From NCBI RefSeq assembly GCF_047634355.1, contig NZ_JBLIAL010000007.1: a stretch of DNA of 64,000 nt; one strand, 5' to 3'. Source of the DNA: Porticoccus sp002341315 (lineage in GTDB: Bacteria; Pseudomonadota; Gammaproteobacteria; Pseudomonadales; Porticoccaceae). The translations under genes were made by a program, and so were the position numbers. This document shows positions 7,084 through 16,171 of this stretch, one piece after another; position 1 is the stretch's first letter; the number at the start of each line of letters is the position of its first letter. A model generated the notes under the pieces. That model was not told the DNA's origin and searched no databases. It was given only the letters and a program-made list of their open reading frames with translations.

Positions 7084-8085
7084 ATGACAAGCGCCAGGGC
7101 CTTTGGTGTCCTGTTAGCTGCTCTTTGTTGCCTGCCCTGCCTGGCTGAGAATCGGCATATTCTGACATCAGAGACAAACACGGATCTGGTGGGCAATAAC
7201 AGCAGCACCAACATATCGAGAGAAGAAACGCTGATTGATATCGCAGTTCGATATCAGTTGGGATACAACATGATCCGCTCGGCAAATCCGGATGTCGACG
7301 CCTGGCTTCCCGATGACGGGAGCAACGTATTATTGCCGTTCAGTGTTATTTTGCCGGATGCGCCACGAACAGGCATTGTCATCAATACAGCGGAAATGCG
7401 TCTTTATTTTTACCACAGGGATGAGCAGCAGAATGACACAGTGACTGTTTACCCCATCAGTGTGGGCCGCAGGGACTGGGCGACCCCGCTGACTGAAACG
7501 CGGGTGACAATGAAAATTGAGCACCCGCCCTGGTATCCCCCTGACAGCATCCGTGCGGAACACGCCGCTCGCGGGGACATCCTGCCCAAAATCGTTCCCG
7601 CTGGCCCGGACAACCCACTAGGGGATTATTTACTGGCATTGGATATTCCAAGCTATTTTATCCACGGGACCAATAAACGCTTTGGCATTGGCATGCAGGT
7701 CACTCATGGCTGTATTCGCATGTACCCGGAACATATTGGAGAACTCTATAACCTCGCGCCTGTTAACACGCCTGTCAGCATCGTCAATCAGCCCTATAAA
7801 ATCGGCTGGAAAGAAGAAAAGCTTTATCTGGAGGTACATCACCCCCTGGAACTTGATGGCGTGGCGCAGGAGGAAAACCGAACAGGTATTGTCGATAAGC
7901 TGACGTCAATACTGGAGAAACAGCCAGAGGTTCTGATCGACTGGAACAGGGTCGATATTGCAATAACAAAGGCTACGGGCATACCCGTGCTGGTGGGAAT
8001 ACAGCCACATTCATTATCAGATTTTGAGTATTACCGAAATCATATCCGGTCAGACCACTCAAACCAACCGGATATGATTGAGTAA
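7084..8085 (+). CDS. L,D-transpeptidase of the ErfK/YbiS type
   Basis: 333 residues from the ATG at 7084, which has AGGGA upstream and starts a signal peptide (ending CLPCLA). An ATG at 7054 overlapping the previous stop is an alternative. Residues about 45-85 resemble a LysM-like peptidoglycan-binding segment (EETLIDIAVRYQLGYNMI). The YkuD domain follows, with SYFIHGTN and the catalytic THGCIRMYPE. A C-terminal tail of about 80 residues is specific to this family. ErfK/YbiS enzymes join Braun-type lipoprotein to peptidoglycan. The convergent neighbour is an Lpp/OprI-like lipoprotein ending in Lys, which supports that role by context. Confidence 0.88.
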   Translation: MTSARAFGVLLAALCCLPCLAENRHILTSETNTDLVGNNSSTNISREETLIDIAVRYQLGYNMIRSANPDVDAWLPDDGSNVLLPFSVILPDAPRTGIVINTAEMRLYFYHRDEQQNDTVTVYPISVGRRDWATPLTETRVTMKIEHPPWYPPDSIRAEHAARGDILPKIVPAGPDNPLGDYLLALDIPSYFIHGTNKRFGIGMQVTHGCIRMYPEHIGELYNLAPVNTPVSIVNQPYKIGWKEEKLYLEVHHPLELDGVAQEENRTGIVDKLTSILEKQPEVLIDWNRVDIAITKATGIPVLVGIQPHSLSDFEYYRNHIRSDHSNQPDMIE

Positions 8086-8090
8086 ATGGA

Positions 8091-8366
8091 CTACTTTTCC
8101 ATGGCCTTTTTAAAGGCCCGGTCAATTTTCTCGTTGGCTTCGTATGCTGATGTTTTTGCTTCGTCAGCGGTACTTTGGGCACTGGCAGCAGCTTTATTTG
8201 CAGCATCAGCTGAACGCTGGGCATCGGCGGCAGCCCTGTTTGCTTCAGCAGCAGAGCGCTGAGCTTCCTCCGCCATTGCCCGGACCTCATCTACCGATGA
8301 ATTACTGGCACAACCAGTGACCGCCACCACCATCAAAACAGGTAAAAACTTTACTAAAGATTTCAT
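8091..8366 (-). CDS. OprI/Lpp-like alanine-zipper outer-membrane lipoprotein
   Basis: 91 residues. A signal peptide ends in the lipobox VTGC, giving a lipid-anchored Cys near residue 19. The mature part is an uninterrupted heptad helix rich in Ala (AEEAQRSAAEANRAAADAQ and similar), as in the Pseudomonas OprI family of trimeric major lipoproteins. The last residue is Lys, the amino acid that L,D-transpeptidases attach to peptidoglycan in Braun lipoprotein. It converges on the two transpeptidase genes with a 5-bp gap. The ATG at 8366 has GAGAGCTT upstream. Confidence 0.88.
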   Translation of the reverse strand: MKSLVKFLPVLMVVAVTGCASNSSVDEVRAMAEEAQRSAAEANRAAADAQRSADAANKAAASAQSTADEAKTSAYEANEKIDRAFKKAMEK

Positions 8367-8596
8367 GAAGCTCTCCTTACTGAAGAAAGAACAAGTCAGA
8401 TATACACGGGGGTTATTACTTTCAAAGTATGGATGCAGGATTTACCAGTTGCAAACCCTGTTACTTATCAACTTGATTTGAATTAATTATCAGGTTCATA
8501 TTATTCATGGTGTACTGACACAAGACACACATATTGGCTAGAGAGGTACTGCCACGCAGCTGGCAAAACCCCATGATTGCGACGGTAGGAAACCCT

Positions 8597-9649
8597 ATGG
8601 CAAAACAACGATTGATTATGCTGTTCGACGGGACCTGGAACGATCCCGAAGATCAAACAAATGTTTATCGTATATCGCGCTGTCTGCATGATTATGACGG
8701 CGATATGCGACAACGCTTTTTCTACAACGCCGGTGTTGGCACATCCAAGCTGGAGCGCTTCAGAGGCGGCGTGTTCGGTTACGGCCTTAGCAAAAATTTG
8801 CTGGCGGGATACGAATGGCTTGCAAAACGCTACACCGACGGAGAGGAAATCTGGATATTTGGTTTCAGTCGTGGCGCCTATACGGCAAGAAGTCTCGTTG
8901 GGTTAATCCGCAAATGTGGATTACTGCATATCGTCACCCCGGGCTTGCTGGAAAAGGCTGAAAGTATCTACCGGGACGAAAGCCTCTCGCCAGAGGCTGA
9001 CGCCTGCAAGCATTTCAGAGCGCGGTACAGCCGGACCCCCAGGATCCATTTCATCGGTGTCTGGGATACCGTCGGCGCACTGGGCGTGCCCGGCACCGTC
9101 CTTTCCGAAAGGGGAAAGTACTCTTGGCACGATACCGAACTCTCCAGCATTGTGGATTATGCCTACCATGCGGTTGCACTGGATGAACACAGGGCGGCCT
9201 ATGACGTACCACTGTGGACCAGTGCCGATGGACACAAAAAACAGCGCAATCTGGAGGTGGAGCAGCGCTGGTTTATTGGCGCCCATGCGAATGTGGGTGG
9301 CGGTTATGGTGTCAAGGATTCGCTTGCCGATCTTCCGTTGCAATGGATGCTGGAGAAGGCTGAGAAAGCAGGGCTGAAACTCGATCCATTCAAGGCGCCC
9401 GACGACGCATGGCAAACCGAGCCAAAAGACTCCTTCAAGGAATTCCTGAACGGTGCCTACGCATGGTTCCGCAAGATCAAAGGCGAGGGAGATGGCCGGT
9501 TCTGCAGAAGTTATTCAGAGGGTCTAAACGGACACCCTGCGGTCAACATTTCGGTTGATAACAGTGTCTGGAAGCGTTGGAAAGATGCCAAGTTTAACTA
9601 TCGACCACGCACCCTGACCGATGCCGACCAGCGCCCTCCGGAGCAATAA
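8597..9649 (+). CDS. DUF2235 alpha/beta hydrolase (phospholipase-like)
   Basis: 350 residues from the ATG at 8597, chosen for its GTAGGA site and because the domain begins at once (LIMLFDGTWNDP). The nucleophile elbow is GFSRGAYTAR, near residue 95. IHFIGVWDTVGALG and a later HANVGGGY complete the DUF2235 pattern. Members include type VI secretion phospholipase effectors (Tle1), but no VgrG, PAAR or immunity gene is adjacent, so an ordinary cytoplasmic lipase or esterase is equally likely. A strong terminator follows directly. The 230-bp leader on the left is shared with the divergent lipoprotein gene. Confidence 0.8.
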   Translation: MAKQRLIMLFDGTWNDPEDQTNVYRISRCLHDYDGDMRQRFFYNAGVGTSKLERFRGGVFGYGLSKNLLAGYEWLAKRYTDGEEIWIFGFSRGAYTARSLVGLIRKCGLLHIVTPGLLEKAESIYRDESLSPEADACKHFRARYSRTPRIHFIGVWDTVGALGVPGTVLSERGKYSWHDTELSSIVDYAYHAVALDEHRAAYDVPLWTSADGHKKQRNLEVEQRWFIGAHANVGGGYGVKDSLADLPLQWMLEKAEKAGLKLDPFKAPDDAWQTEPKDSFKEFLNGAYAWFRKIKGEGDGRFCRSYSEGLNGHPAVNISVDNSVWKRWKDAKFNYRPRTLTDADQRPPEQ

Positions 9650-9697
9650 GTGGCACCCTCGTCGTGACCCGAGGGTGCCACTCCCATATTGTTTTTG
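9650..9697 (+). terminator. Rho-independent terminator after the DUF2235 gene
   Basis: A perfect 12-bp stem, GTGGCACCCTCG with CGAGGGTGCCAC, starts just after the stop codon. A short spacer and TTGTTTTT follow. Confidence 0.75.
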
Positions 9698-9792
9698 ATG
9701 TGTAGACCAACGGGGGCTTCGGACCCTGCTTCTGCATCGCAGCAGTTCGAAACGACGACTTAACAACTGTCGCTTGGCCAAGTGGACACCAT

Positions 9793-10521
9793 ATGGACAT
9801 ATCACTGGTTTCAACCATTATTATTCTTGGTACTGCCGCCGGGATCTGTATCCCCGTAGGTGGACTTATTGCGAGTTTCGAGCACATCCGACCCAATTGG
9901 CTCGAACAGGAATTTCGACATTTTCTGATTGCCTTCGGTGGCGGCATTCTTCTGGGGGCCGTTTCTGTCGTTCTGGTTCCGGAAGGAACCGCATTTATGG
10001 GTAATGCTGTATTTTCAATTCCTGTCGTCCTCGCCGGTGGCCTCACGTTCTTCCTGATCGAGCGATTACTCGACTTGAGGCGGAGGGAGTCTCCCCAATT
10101 GATGGCGATGGTTCTGGACTACGTGCCCGAAGCTATCGCATTGGGTGGGCTAATCGCGCTGGGGTCACCTATTGCTCCGTTACTGGCATTACTGATTGGC
10201 TTACAAAATCTGCCAGAAGGGTTTAACGCCTACAGAGAGCTTAGGTTTCAAAACAATACCTCTCCCCAAAAAACGTTGCTGACAATGAGCCTCCTGGTTC
10301 CACTAGGACCGTTGGCCGGGATTGCTGGTTATTCATTCCTCTCGGAGCACGAACCCATAATGGGAGCAATCATGCTATTTTCAGCTGGCGGCATTCTTTA
10401 TCTGATTTTCCAGGATATCGCGCCACAATCGCGACTGAAAAAACACTGGGCACCGCCCCTTGGCGCCGTGTTTGGGTTTTGCTTTGCACTATTTGCTGAA
10501 ATGTTGACACACACCACTTAG
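9793..10521 (+). CDS. ZIP-family metal transporter
   Basis: 242 residues with about eight membrane segments. Two helices carry the conserved family motifs: DYVPEAIALGG (about 111-121) and NLPEGFNAYRE (about 141-151), the latter matching the metal-binding HNxPEG pattern with Asn-Leu in place of His-Asn. ZIP proteins carry Zn, Fe or Mn into the cytoplasm. The altered motif makes the exact metal uncertain. The gene is 55 bp upstream of a small multidrug resistance gene on the same strand and may share its transcript. Confidence 0.75.
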   Translation: MDISLVSTIIILGTAAGICIPVGGLIASFEHIRPNWLEQEFRHFLIAFGGGILLGAVSVVLVPEGTAFMGNAVFSIPVVLAGGLTFFLIERLLDLRRRESPQLMAMVLDYVPEAIALGGLIALGSPIAPLLALLIGLQNLPEGFNAYRELRFQNNTSPQKTLLTMSLLVPLGPLAGIAGYSFLSEHEPIMGAIMLFSAGGILYLIFQDIAPQSRLKKHWAPPLGAVFGFCFALFAEMLTHTT

Positions 10522-10576
10522 CAAGCCAGGGTTCTCGCCCCTTCAGTCCGGGACGACGCTACAAAAGAGGTATTTA

Positions 10577-10894
10577 ATGAACTGGTTTATTCTGTTTGTT
10601 GCCGGTCTGCTTGAAATCGGCTGGGCTATTGGACTGAAGTACACGGAGGGCTTTACACGACTGTGGCCAACCGTGGGGACAGTCATTTCACTGGTGGCCA
10701 GTTTCCTGTTGCTTGGCATTGCCATGCGATCTCTACCCGTGGGAACAGCTTATGCGGTGTGGGTTGGTATCGGTGCCGTTGGCACAGCGATTTTGGGGAT
10801 ATTGCTGTTCGGCGATTCCGCCGATTTGCCGAGAATACTGAGCCTCTGCCTGATTTGTGCCGGTATTGTTGGCCTCAAACTGACCCATGCCTGA
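10577..10894 (+). CDS. SMR-family exporter, Gdx/SugE type
   Basis: 105 residues, four membrane helices. The essential Glu lies in LLEIGWAIGLK, and AYAVWVGIGAVG is the signature of the Gdx/SugE branch rather than EmrE. Gdx proteins work as dual-topology dimers that exchange protons for guanidinium. The ATG at 10577 has AAAGAGG upstream. The leader was examined for a guanidine riboswitch without a convincing match. The 235 bp downstream of this gene hold no recognised feature apart from the ribosome site of the next gene. Confidence 0.85.
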   Translation: MNWFILFVAGLLEIGWAIGLKYTEGFTRLWPTVGTVISLVASFLLLGIAMRSLPVGTAYAVWVGIGAVGTAILGILLFGDSADLPRILSLCLICAGIVGLKLTHA

Positions 10895-11129
10895 CAACCG
10901 ATTGAAAAGTTTGGACTGTCAGACCCATGGCATGCATTCAAAATACCCCGCCAGCTGGTTCGGCCTCGGCCCGCTTTCATTAGCACTCTATGTCAGTGCC
11001 CGGCAAACAACTCCTGACTGTTAGACATTTCTGCTACCTTTTACCTGCGTCAATTTGTCGCATGTTCTGTTTTTCGCCTGTCTTTTAGAATAGCGCTCCT
11101 TTTGAGTCTTCACCAAGGAGTGGCTTGTT

Positions 11130-13247
11130 TTGACTTTCATCTATTCCCGCGTCATGAAACGTTCTATTTTCCATGCTGTACTGGCCACCAGTCTCCCGGT
11201 CGTTTTGCTGGCATCCTCTCACGCTGAGGAGGCTGTAGAAGAAATTATCCTTATCAAGTCTCAGCAAACAATGCCTACAACAACGGGCGACGCCACCAAT
11301 TTATTGGGTAACCAGGGTGTCAATTTTTCTGCTGCCGGTGGTATTTCCCAGTTACCCAGCATTCGTGGAATGAATGGTGATCGGGTTAAAGTACTCATTG
11401 ACGGCGGTGAAATTACTTCTGCCTGTGCAAACCATATGAATCCCCCGCTTTCCTATATGGACGCCAGCCGTATTTCATCGACGACGGTCCTGAGTGGAAT
11501 TACCCCTGTCAGTATGGGTGGCGACAGTATCGCCGGCACAATTTCAGTGGATTCCCGCAAACCCGCCTATTCTGATTCCGACGAACTACTTATGCAGGGT
11601 TCTATTGGTGCCATTTACGAAAGTAATGGGCGGCACCACGGCGAATACTTAAACGCTACCATCGCCAACAGCAATCTGAGTCTGGGTTACAGCGGTAGTC
11701 TGGACCGCTCCGACAGCTATCGCGATGGCAGTGGCGACAAAGTTCTCGATACGCTCTATCGTTCAGAAAATCACGCCATTACCTTTGGTGCCAGAGGTGA
11801 AGTTCAGGAGCTCGTCCTGAAACTCACTCACCAGAAGGTGCACTATCAAGGCTTTCCCAATCAGTACATGGACATGGTAGGCAATAAAGGTGACGGCGTT
11901 ATTGTCAACTACCTCCACGATTTCAGCTGGATGAAACTCGATGTCCTGTTTAGCTGGAATGATGTCGAACACGAAATGGGATTTTTCACCGATGAGAAGA
12001 CCGGCACAATGCCCATGTATACCGAAGGCAAGGACATGGGTTACGTGCTGAAGGCAGAATTCCCACTGTCAGAGCAACACACATTGCGTATCGGCAACGA
12101 ATACCACAAATTTGAACTCGACGACTGGTGGCCTGCTGTGCCCGGCTCAATGATGATGGGCCCCGATGACTATATCAATATCAATGATGGCGAGCGCACC
12201 CGCTACGCGCTGTGGGCTGAGTCAGAATATCGGATCAATACATCCTGGACAGCTCTCTACGGTATTCGCTACGAGCATGTCATTACCGATACCGATGATG
12301 TGCAACCCTACAACACCATGCCGATGATCATGATGAGCCCCAACCTCGATGCACCGGCTGCAACTGCATTCAATGCTCGCAATCACAAACAGGTTGATGA
12401 CAACATTGATTTAACCCTGCTGCTCCGCTACCAGCCTACGTCCGAGGACACTGTAGAGTTTGGCTACGCACGCAAAACCCGCTCACCCAACCTCTATGAG
12501 CGCTACACATGGGGCAGGAACACCATGGCAATGACCATGATTGGCTGGTATGGCGACGGCAATGGCTATGTGGGTGATATTGACCTGGATCCAGAGACTG
12601 CACATACCCTGAGCGCTGCCTATAGCAAAAAGGCTTCGGATAACCGCTGGGAATACACCATCAGCCCCTATTACACATACGTGGATGATTTTATTGATGC
12701 GACTCAGATCGGTACATTCAATCCGAGAATGGTAATGTCCGTTACACGACCCAGGTTGCAATTTACCAATATCGACGCCGAGTTTTACGGCCTGGATGTC
12801 AATGGTTCCCGCCTTCTTTCCCAATCTGGCAAGTGGGGCACCGTGAACCTGAAAGCCCGAGCGTCCTACACTCGAGGCAAACGCAAGGACGGCCCGGAAG
12901 ATCTATACCACATCATGCCACTTAATGTGAAAATCGCTTTGGAGCAGTCTTTTCAGCAGTGGGCCAATACCATTGAACTGGAGTGGGTCGATGAAAAAGA
13001 CGACGTGGACCGGGTTCGCCTGGAAAATAAAACGGCCAAATATACCCTCCTGAACATATTCACCCAATACCGCTGGCATAACACCACGCTCAATTTTGGG
13101 GTACGTAATCTGCTGGATGAGAGCCATGACTTGCCTTTGGGTGGCGTAAGTCTGGCCCAATGGCGTGATGACGGCATGACGGGGCCCTTTGAATCACTCC
13201 ACGGTCCCGGCCGCTCTGCAGAGATGGGAATTCGTTACGATTTCTAG
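11130..13247 (+). CDS. TonB-dependent outer-membrane receptor, copper type (OprC/NosA-like)
   Basis: 705 residues from a TTG at 11130, which has AAGGAG nine bases upstream. The ATG at 11154 has no ribosome site but gives a shorter signal peptide. A plug domain covers about 50-190, with the motif CANHMNPP (about 98-105). OprC/NosA copper receptors bind Cu through a Cys-x-x-x-Met motif at this place. The beta-barrel follows and ends in aromatic Phe, as needed for assembly. The barrel is unusually rich in Met (SMMMGPDD, NTMPMIMMSP, NTMAMTMIGW). Copper as ligand is inferred from these features. It stands alone, with no other copper gene nearby. Confidence 0.85.
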   Translation: MTFIYSRVMKRSIFHAVLATSLPVVLLASSHAEEAVEEIILIKSQQTMPTTTGDATNLLGNQGVNFSAAGGISQLPSIRGMNGDRVKVLIDGGEITSACANHMNPPLSYMDASRISSTTVLSGITPVSMGGDSIAGTISVDSRKPAYSDSDELLMQGSIGAIYESNGRHHGEYLNATIANSNLSLGYSGSLDRSDSYRDGSGDKVLDTLYRSENHAITFGARGEVQELVLKLTHQKVHYQGFPNQYMDMVGNKGDGVIVNYLHDFSWMKLDVLFSWNDVEHEMGFFTDEKTGTMPMYTEGKDMGYVLKAEFPLSEQHTLRIGNEYHKFELDDWWPAVPGSMMMGPDDYININDGERTRYALWAESEYRINTSWTALYGIRYEHVITDTDDVQPYNTMPMIMMSPNLDAPAATAFNARNHKQVDDNIDLTLLLRYQPTSEDTVEFGYARKTRSPNLYERYTWGRNTMAMTMIGWYGDGNGYVGDIDLDPETAHTLSAAYSKKASDNRWEYTISPYYTYVDDFIDATQIGTFNPRMVMSVTRPRLQFTNIDAEFYGLDVNGSRLLSQSGKWGTVNLKARASYTRGKRKDGPEDLYHIMPLNVKIALEQSFQQWANTIELEWVDEKDDVDRVRLENKTAKYTLLNIFTQYRWHNTTLNFGVRNLLDESHDLPLGGVSLAQWRDDGMTGPFESLHGPGRSAEMGIRYDF

Positions 13248-13521
13248 CAGGGCCTTTCAATCAATCACCACCAACAGGGGGCACATCTTGCCCTCTGTTG
13301 GCCTGTCGTCACGCCACTTACCCTTTTTGCAATATCGGAGTCATAGCTCTCCCACCGCGCCTGCACGAATCAATTCCCAGAGATACTACCCCTTGAGGGC
13401 ATGCCGCCATTAGGACACATTCCATGCTTTTTATACCCACCCATCGGCTCTAAAGACCGCACAGCCCCACCTCAACGACCAACCTTGACAGCCTAACCAC
13501 TTGTTCTAACATAACTTTTAG

Positions 13522-13552
13522 GCCAACTGTAAATATAATTTATACAGTTGGC
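13522..13552. repeat. Inverted repeat GCCAACTGTA/TACAGTTGGC
   Basis: Perfect 10-bp arms around an 11-bp AT-rich centre, in the 453-bp spacer between the TonB receptor and the HD-GYP gene. There is no T-run behind it, so an operator is more likely than a terminator. The first 270 bp of this spacer show nothing recognisable. Confidence 0.55.
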
Positions 13553-13700
13553 TCACATGTGGTTTATGGAAAAGCCATACAGGTAGACGGAAAGAGCCTG
13601 AGACAACAGACCGAACACGGCAGCCGTTTTATCGTTGCAGCTCTGCTGCTACAAAGCTTCGGGTACTGGTGTGTCAGGCCACGCAAGTCAGGAGGACATT

Positions 13701-14300
13701 ATGAATGACTTAAGTCTGACCAACCCTTTTCGCTCTCTCATTGCCGCCCTTGAGAAGCGGGATGAATACACGGCTGGTCACGATCAGCGAACGAAGCTGA
13801 TTGCGTTGGATATTGGCGAGCAATGTAACCTGGAAGCTGAGGAGCTGGCGATCCTCGAAATTGCGGCGTCTGTGCACGATATCGGCAAAATCGGGATTCC
13901 CGATCGAATTTTGCTAAAACCCGGGCGCCTTGATGCAGAAGAGTGGGAGGTGATGAAGACCCATCCGGAGCACGGGTTTCTGATCCTCGGCACCGTCGAA
14001 TCGCCCTATGCAGAGTCGGTGGCCAACGTGGTTCGAAACCACCATGAGGCGTTTGATGGGAGCGGATACCCCGACGGCAAACGCAGCGAGGATATCCCTG
14101 TTCTCTCACGTATCATAGCACTGGCGGATTGTTACGATGCGATGGCCACATCCAGGCCGTATCGCCCAGGCAAACCGCACAGCTTTATCATGAAGGTCAT
14201 CCACGAGGACAGCGAATACAAATACGATCCCTATTTGCGCGAAAAACTCGTAACTTGCCTCGAAAATAGCCCACTCCGCGCTCAACAGTCAGAAATATAG
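13701..14300 (+). CDS. Short stand-alone HD-GYP domain protein (c-di-GMP phosphodiesterase type)
   Basis: 199 residues. The ATG at 13701 has a strong AGGAGG site. The whole protein is one HD-GYP domain: HDIGKIGIPDRILLKPG, HPEHG, NHHEAFDGSGYPDG (the GYP signature) and ALADCYDAMATSRPYR. All usual metal ligands are visible. It has no receiver or sensory domain, so activity would be set by expression or a partner. HD-GYP enzymes break c-di-GMP to pGpG or GMP. The upstream 170 bp contain an inverted repeat and a GEMM-like stretch that might regulate it. Confidence 0.85.
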   Translation: MNDLSLTNPFRSLIAALEKRDEYTAGHDQRTKLIALDIGEQCNLEAEELAILEIAASVHDIGKIGIPDRILLKPGRLDAEEWEVMKTHPEHGFLILGTVESPYAESVANVVRNHHEAFDGSGYPDGKRSEDIPVLSRIIALADCYDAMATSRPYRPGKPHSFIMKVIHEDSEYKYDPYLREKLVTCLENSPLRAQQSEI

Positions 14301-14371
14301 GGGTATATTGACATACTCATATTGTCGAGAAGTGAACGTCACCCTGTCGCCTTCCTCTGTGGCATAAAATA

Positions 14372-15445
14372 TCACCCCAATAACGCCACCGATTTAATCA
14401 GCATATAGAGGGACTTCCCTGTTTCAAGGCCAAGCTGACTGACGGCTCTCAAGGTCACTTCTGCCAGCACCAATTGTCCATCCGCAGTGCGACAGGCCAC
14501 CACACAGCGGCTGTCTGCTGGAGGATCGATGCGCTCAATGGTCACCGGCAGATGATTTTGGATACTGATGTGATGCGGATCCACCAGGGACAGGCTGACA
14601 TCACGAGCGCGAATAAGTATCCGTGTGGGCCGGGAACCACAGGCCTGTCCCGCTCTGGGAATCCACAGCCGGGCTTCAGGTGGGCCAAAGGGTCTGACGC
14701 CATCCTCTCCGGCCTCGCCCAGAGCTCCCTCCAGAACCGAAACAGCACCGGCATCATCGAATAGTGGCGAGTCCGGACGCGCCAGTGACTCGTGTAGCGT
14801 TTCGATGCGCTGGATGAGGCCATCCTGCAGGAACACAATCCGGTCCGCCAGACGTTCGATCTCATCCGGGGAGTGGCTGACCATAATGATAGGCACAGCG
14901 GACTCGGCTGCCATACGACCAAGAAATGGCATGATTTCACGCCGGGTCTGGGTATCGAGCGCCGCCATTGGCTCATCCAACAGTAACAGCTGTGGACTGA
15001 TCAGCAAGGCCCGCCCCAGGGACACTCGCTGGCGCTGGCCACCCGACAGTTGATCGATGCGGCGGCCAAGCAGATCTTCAATACCCAGCATGGCGGAGAC
15101 TTCAGGCAGATGCAGTCGTCGTATTCGCGCCGGAGTTCGCTTGTAGCCATAGAGCAGGTTTTCCTGCACTGACAAATGCGGCAGCAGGCTGTGTTCCTGA
15201 AAAACCAGGCCGATACGCCGCCTGTGCAGCGGCACAAACTGTCTTCCCTGCTGCCAGTGCTGATCGCCAAACCTCACTGCAGCTCCCCTGATTCGCTCCA
15301 GTCCGGCGATGAGACGCAGCAAAGTCGTCTTGCCACAACCAGAGCGGCCAAACAGCCCGGTCACGCCCTCAAGAGGCCACTCGTGATCTACCTTGAGCTC
15401 AAAGTCTCCGCCATAACGCAGGTGAGCCTGAATACGAAGCATCAT
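14372..15445 (-). CDS. modC: Molybdate ABC transporter ATP-binding protein ModC
   Basis: 357 residues. Walker A is GRSGCGKTTLL (about 33-43), the signature LSGGQRQRVSLGRAL (about 133-147) and Walker B LLLLDEPMAALD, with the H-loop in VSHSPDEI. The last 120 residues form the Mop/TOBE oxyanion-binding domain typical of ModC. The gene overlaps the end of modB by four bases (ATGA), giving tight coupling. It powers molybdate (or tungstate) import for molybdenum cofactor synthesis. The 71 bp to its left hold no clear terminator. Confidence 0.93.
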   Translation of the reverse strand: MMLRIQAHLRYGGDFELKVDHEWPLEGVTGLFGRSGCGKTTLLRLIAGLERIRGAAVRFGDQHWQQGRQFVPLHRRRIGLVFQEHSLLPHLSVQENLLYGYKRTPARIRRLHLPEVSAMLGIEDLLGRRIDQLSGGQRQRVSLGRALLISPQLLLLDEPMAALDTQTRREIMPFLGRMAAESAVPIIMVSHSPDEIERLADRIVFLQDGLIQRIETLHESLARPDSPLFDDAGAVSVLEGALGEAGEDGVRPFGPPEARLWIPRAGQACGSRPTRILIRARDVSLSLVDPHHISIQNHLPVTIERIDPPADSRCVVACRTADGQLVLAEVTLRAVSQLGLETGKSLYMLIKSVALLG

Positions 15446-16128
15446 AACCGGACGACCTGAAAGCGACGGGTAAGGCTATACACGACGAACAGGGTGGCAA
15501 AGGCGAAGATCAGCAGCATCAATGAAAGACTGTGGGCAGCCTCGTAGTTCATGGCTTCGGCATGATCGTAGATCAATACCGACAACACTCTGGTTTCACC
15601 GGGTATGCTGCCACCGAGCATCAGGATAACGCCAAATTCGCCCATGGTATGAGCGAAAGTCAATGTGGCCGCCACCACAAAGCCGCTGCGAGTCAGTGGA
15701 AAAATCACGGTACGGAAACGATCCAGTGCGCCGGCGCCGAGACTGCTGGCCACCTCCACTGGACGCCGCCCCAGGTTGCTGAAGGCTTCGGTCAGCGGCT
15801 GCACGGCAAAGGGCATGGAATAGAGAATGGACGCAATCAGAATGCCCTCAAAGGAAAAGGCAAGGTGATGTAAACCAAGGTCCTCCAGCGTTTTGCCCAC
15901 GATCCCCCGCGGCCCCATCGCCACTAGCAGATAAAAGCCAAGCACAGTGGGCGGCAGCACCAGAGGCAGGGAGACAATCGCCTGCACCACATTCCTACCA
16001 CGGGAGCGCCCCTTTGCCAGCCACCAGGCAAGCGGCGTCGCCAACAGCAACAGGATAATCGTGGTATACAGGCACAGTCGGAGGGTGACATCGATGGCTT
16101 GCCATTCCGCTGGTCCAAATGTGTACAT
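15442..16128 (-). CDS. modB: Molybdate ABC transporter permease ModB
   Basis: 228 residues with five or six membrane segments. The cytoplasmic coupling loop reads EVASSLGAGALDRFRTVIFP, the EAA motif that docks onto ModC. SLPLVLPPTVLGFYLLV near residue 50 is a hallmark of ModB and CysT/CysW permeases. It lies between modA (43-bp gap) and modC (4-bp overlap) in one operon read to the left. The ATG at 16128 fits the family start, with a short periplasmic N-terminus before the first membrane segment. Confidence 0.92.
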   Translation of the reverse strand: MYTFGPAEWQAIDVTLRLCLYTTIILLLLATPLAWWLAKGRSRGRNVVQAIVSLPLVLPPTVLGFYLLVAMGPRGIVGKTLEDLGLHHLAFSFEGILIASILYSMPFAVQPLTEAFSNLGRRPVEVASSLGAGALDRFRTVIFPLTRSGFVVAATLTFAHTMGEFGVILMLGGSIPGETRVLSVLIYDHAEAMNYEAAHSLSLMLLIFAFATLFVVYSLTRRFQVVRL

Positions 16129-16171
16129 GGCACTTCCTCATTCCGGGAGACCGCCGGCACGGTGGTACTGT

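Noticed and set aside
8597..9649. Type VI secretion effector (Tle1) assignment for the DUF2235 protein
   Set aside because: No VgrG, PAAR, adaptor or immunity gene is adjacent, so only the fold is called.
10522..10576. Possible guanidine riboswitch ahead of the Gdx-type exporter (AGGGTTCTCG, then CCGGGACGACG)
   Set aside because: The 55-bp spacer is too short for guanidine-I, and the ACGA is not placed in the loop of a proper GG/CC stem as guanidine-II needs; only one such site exists.
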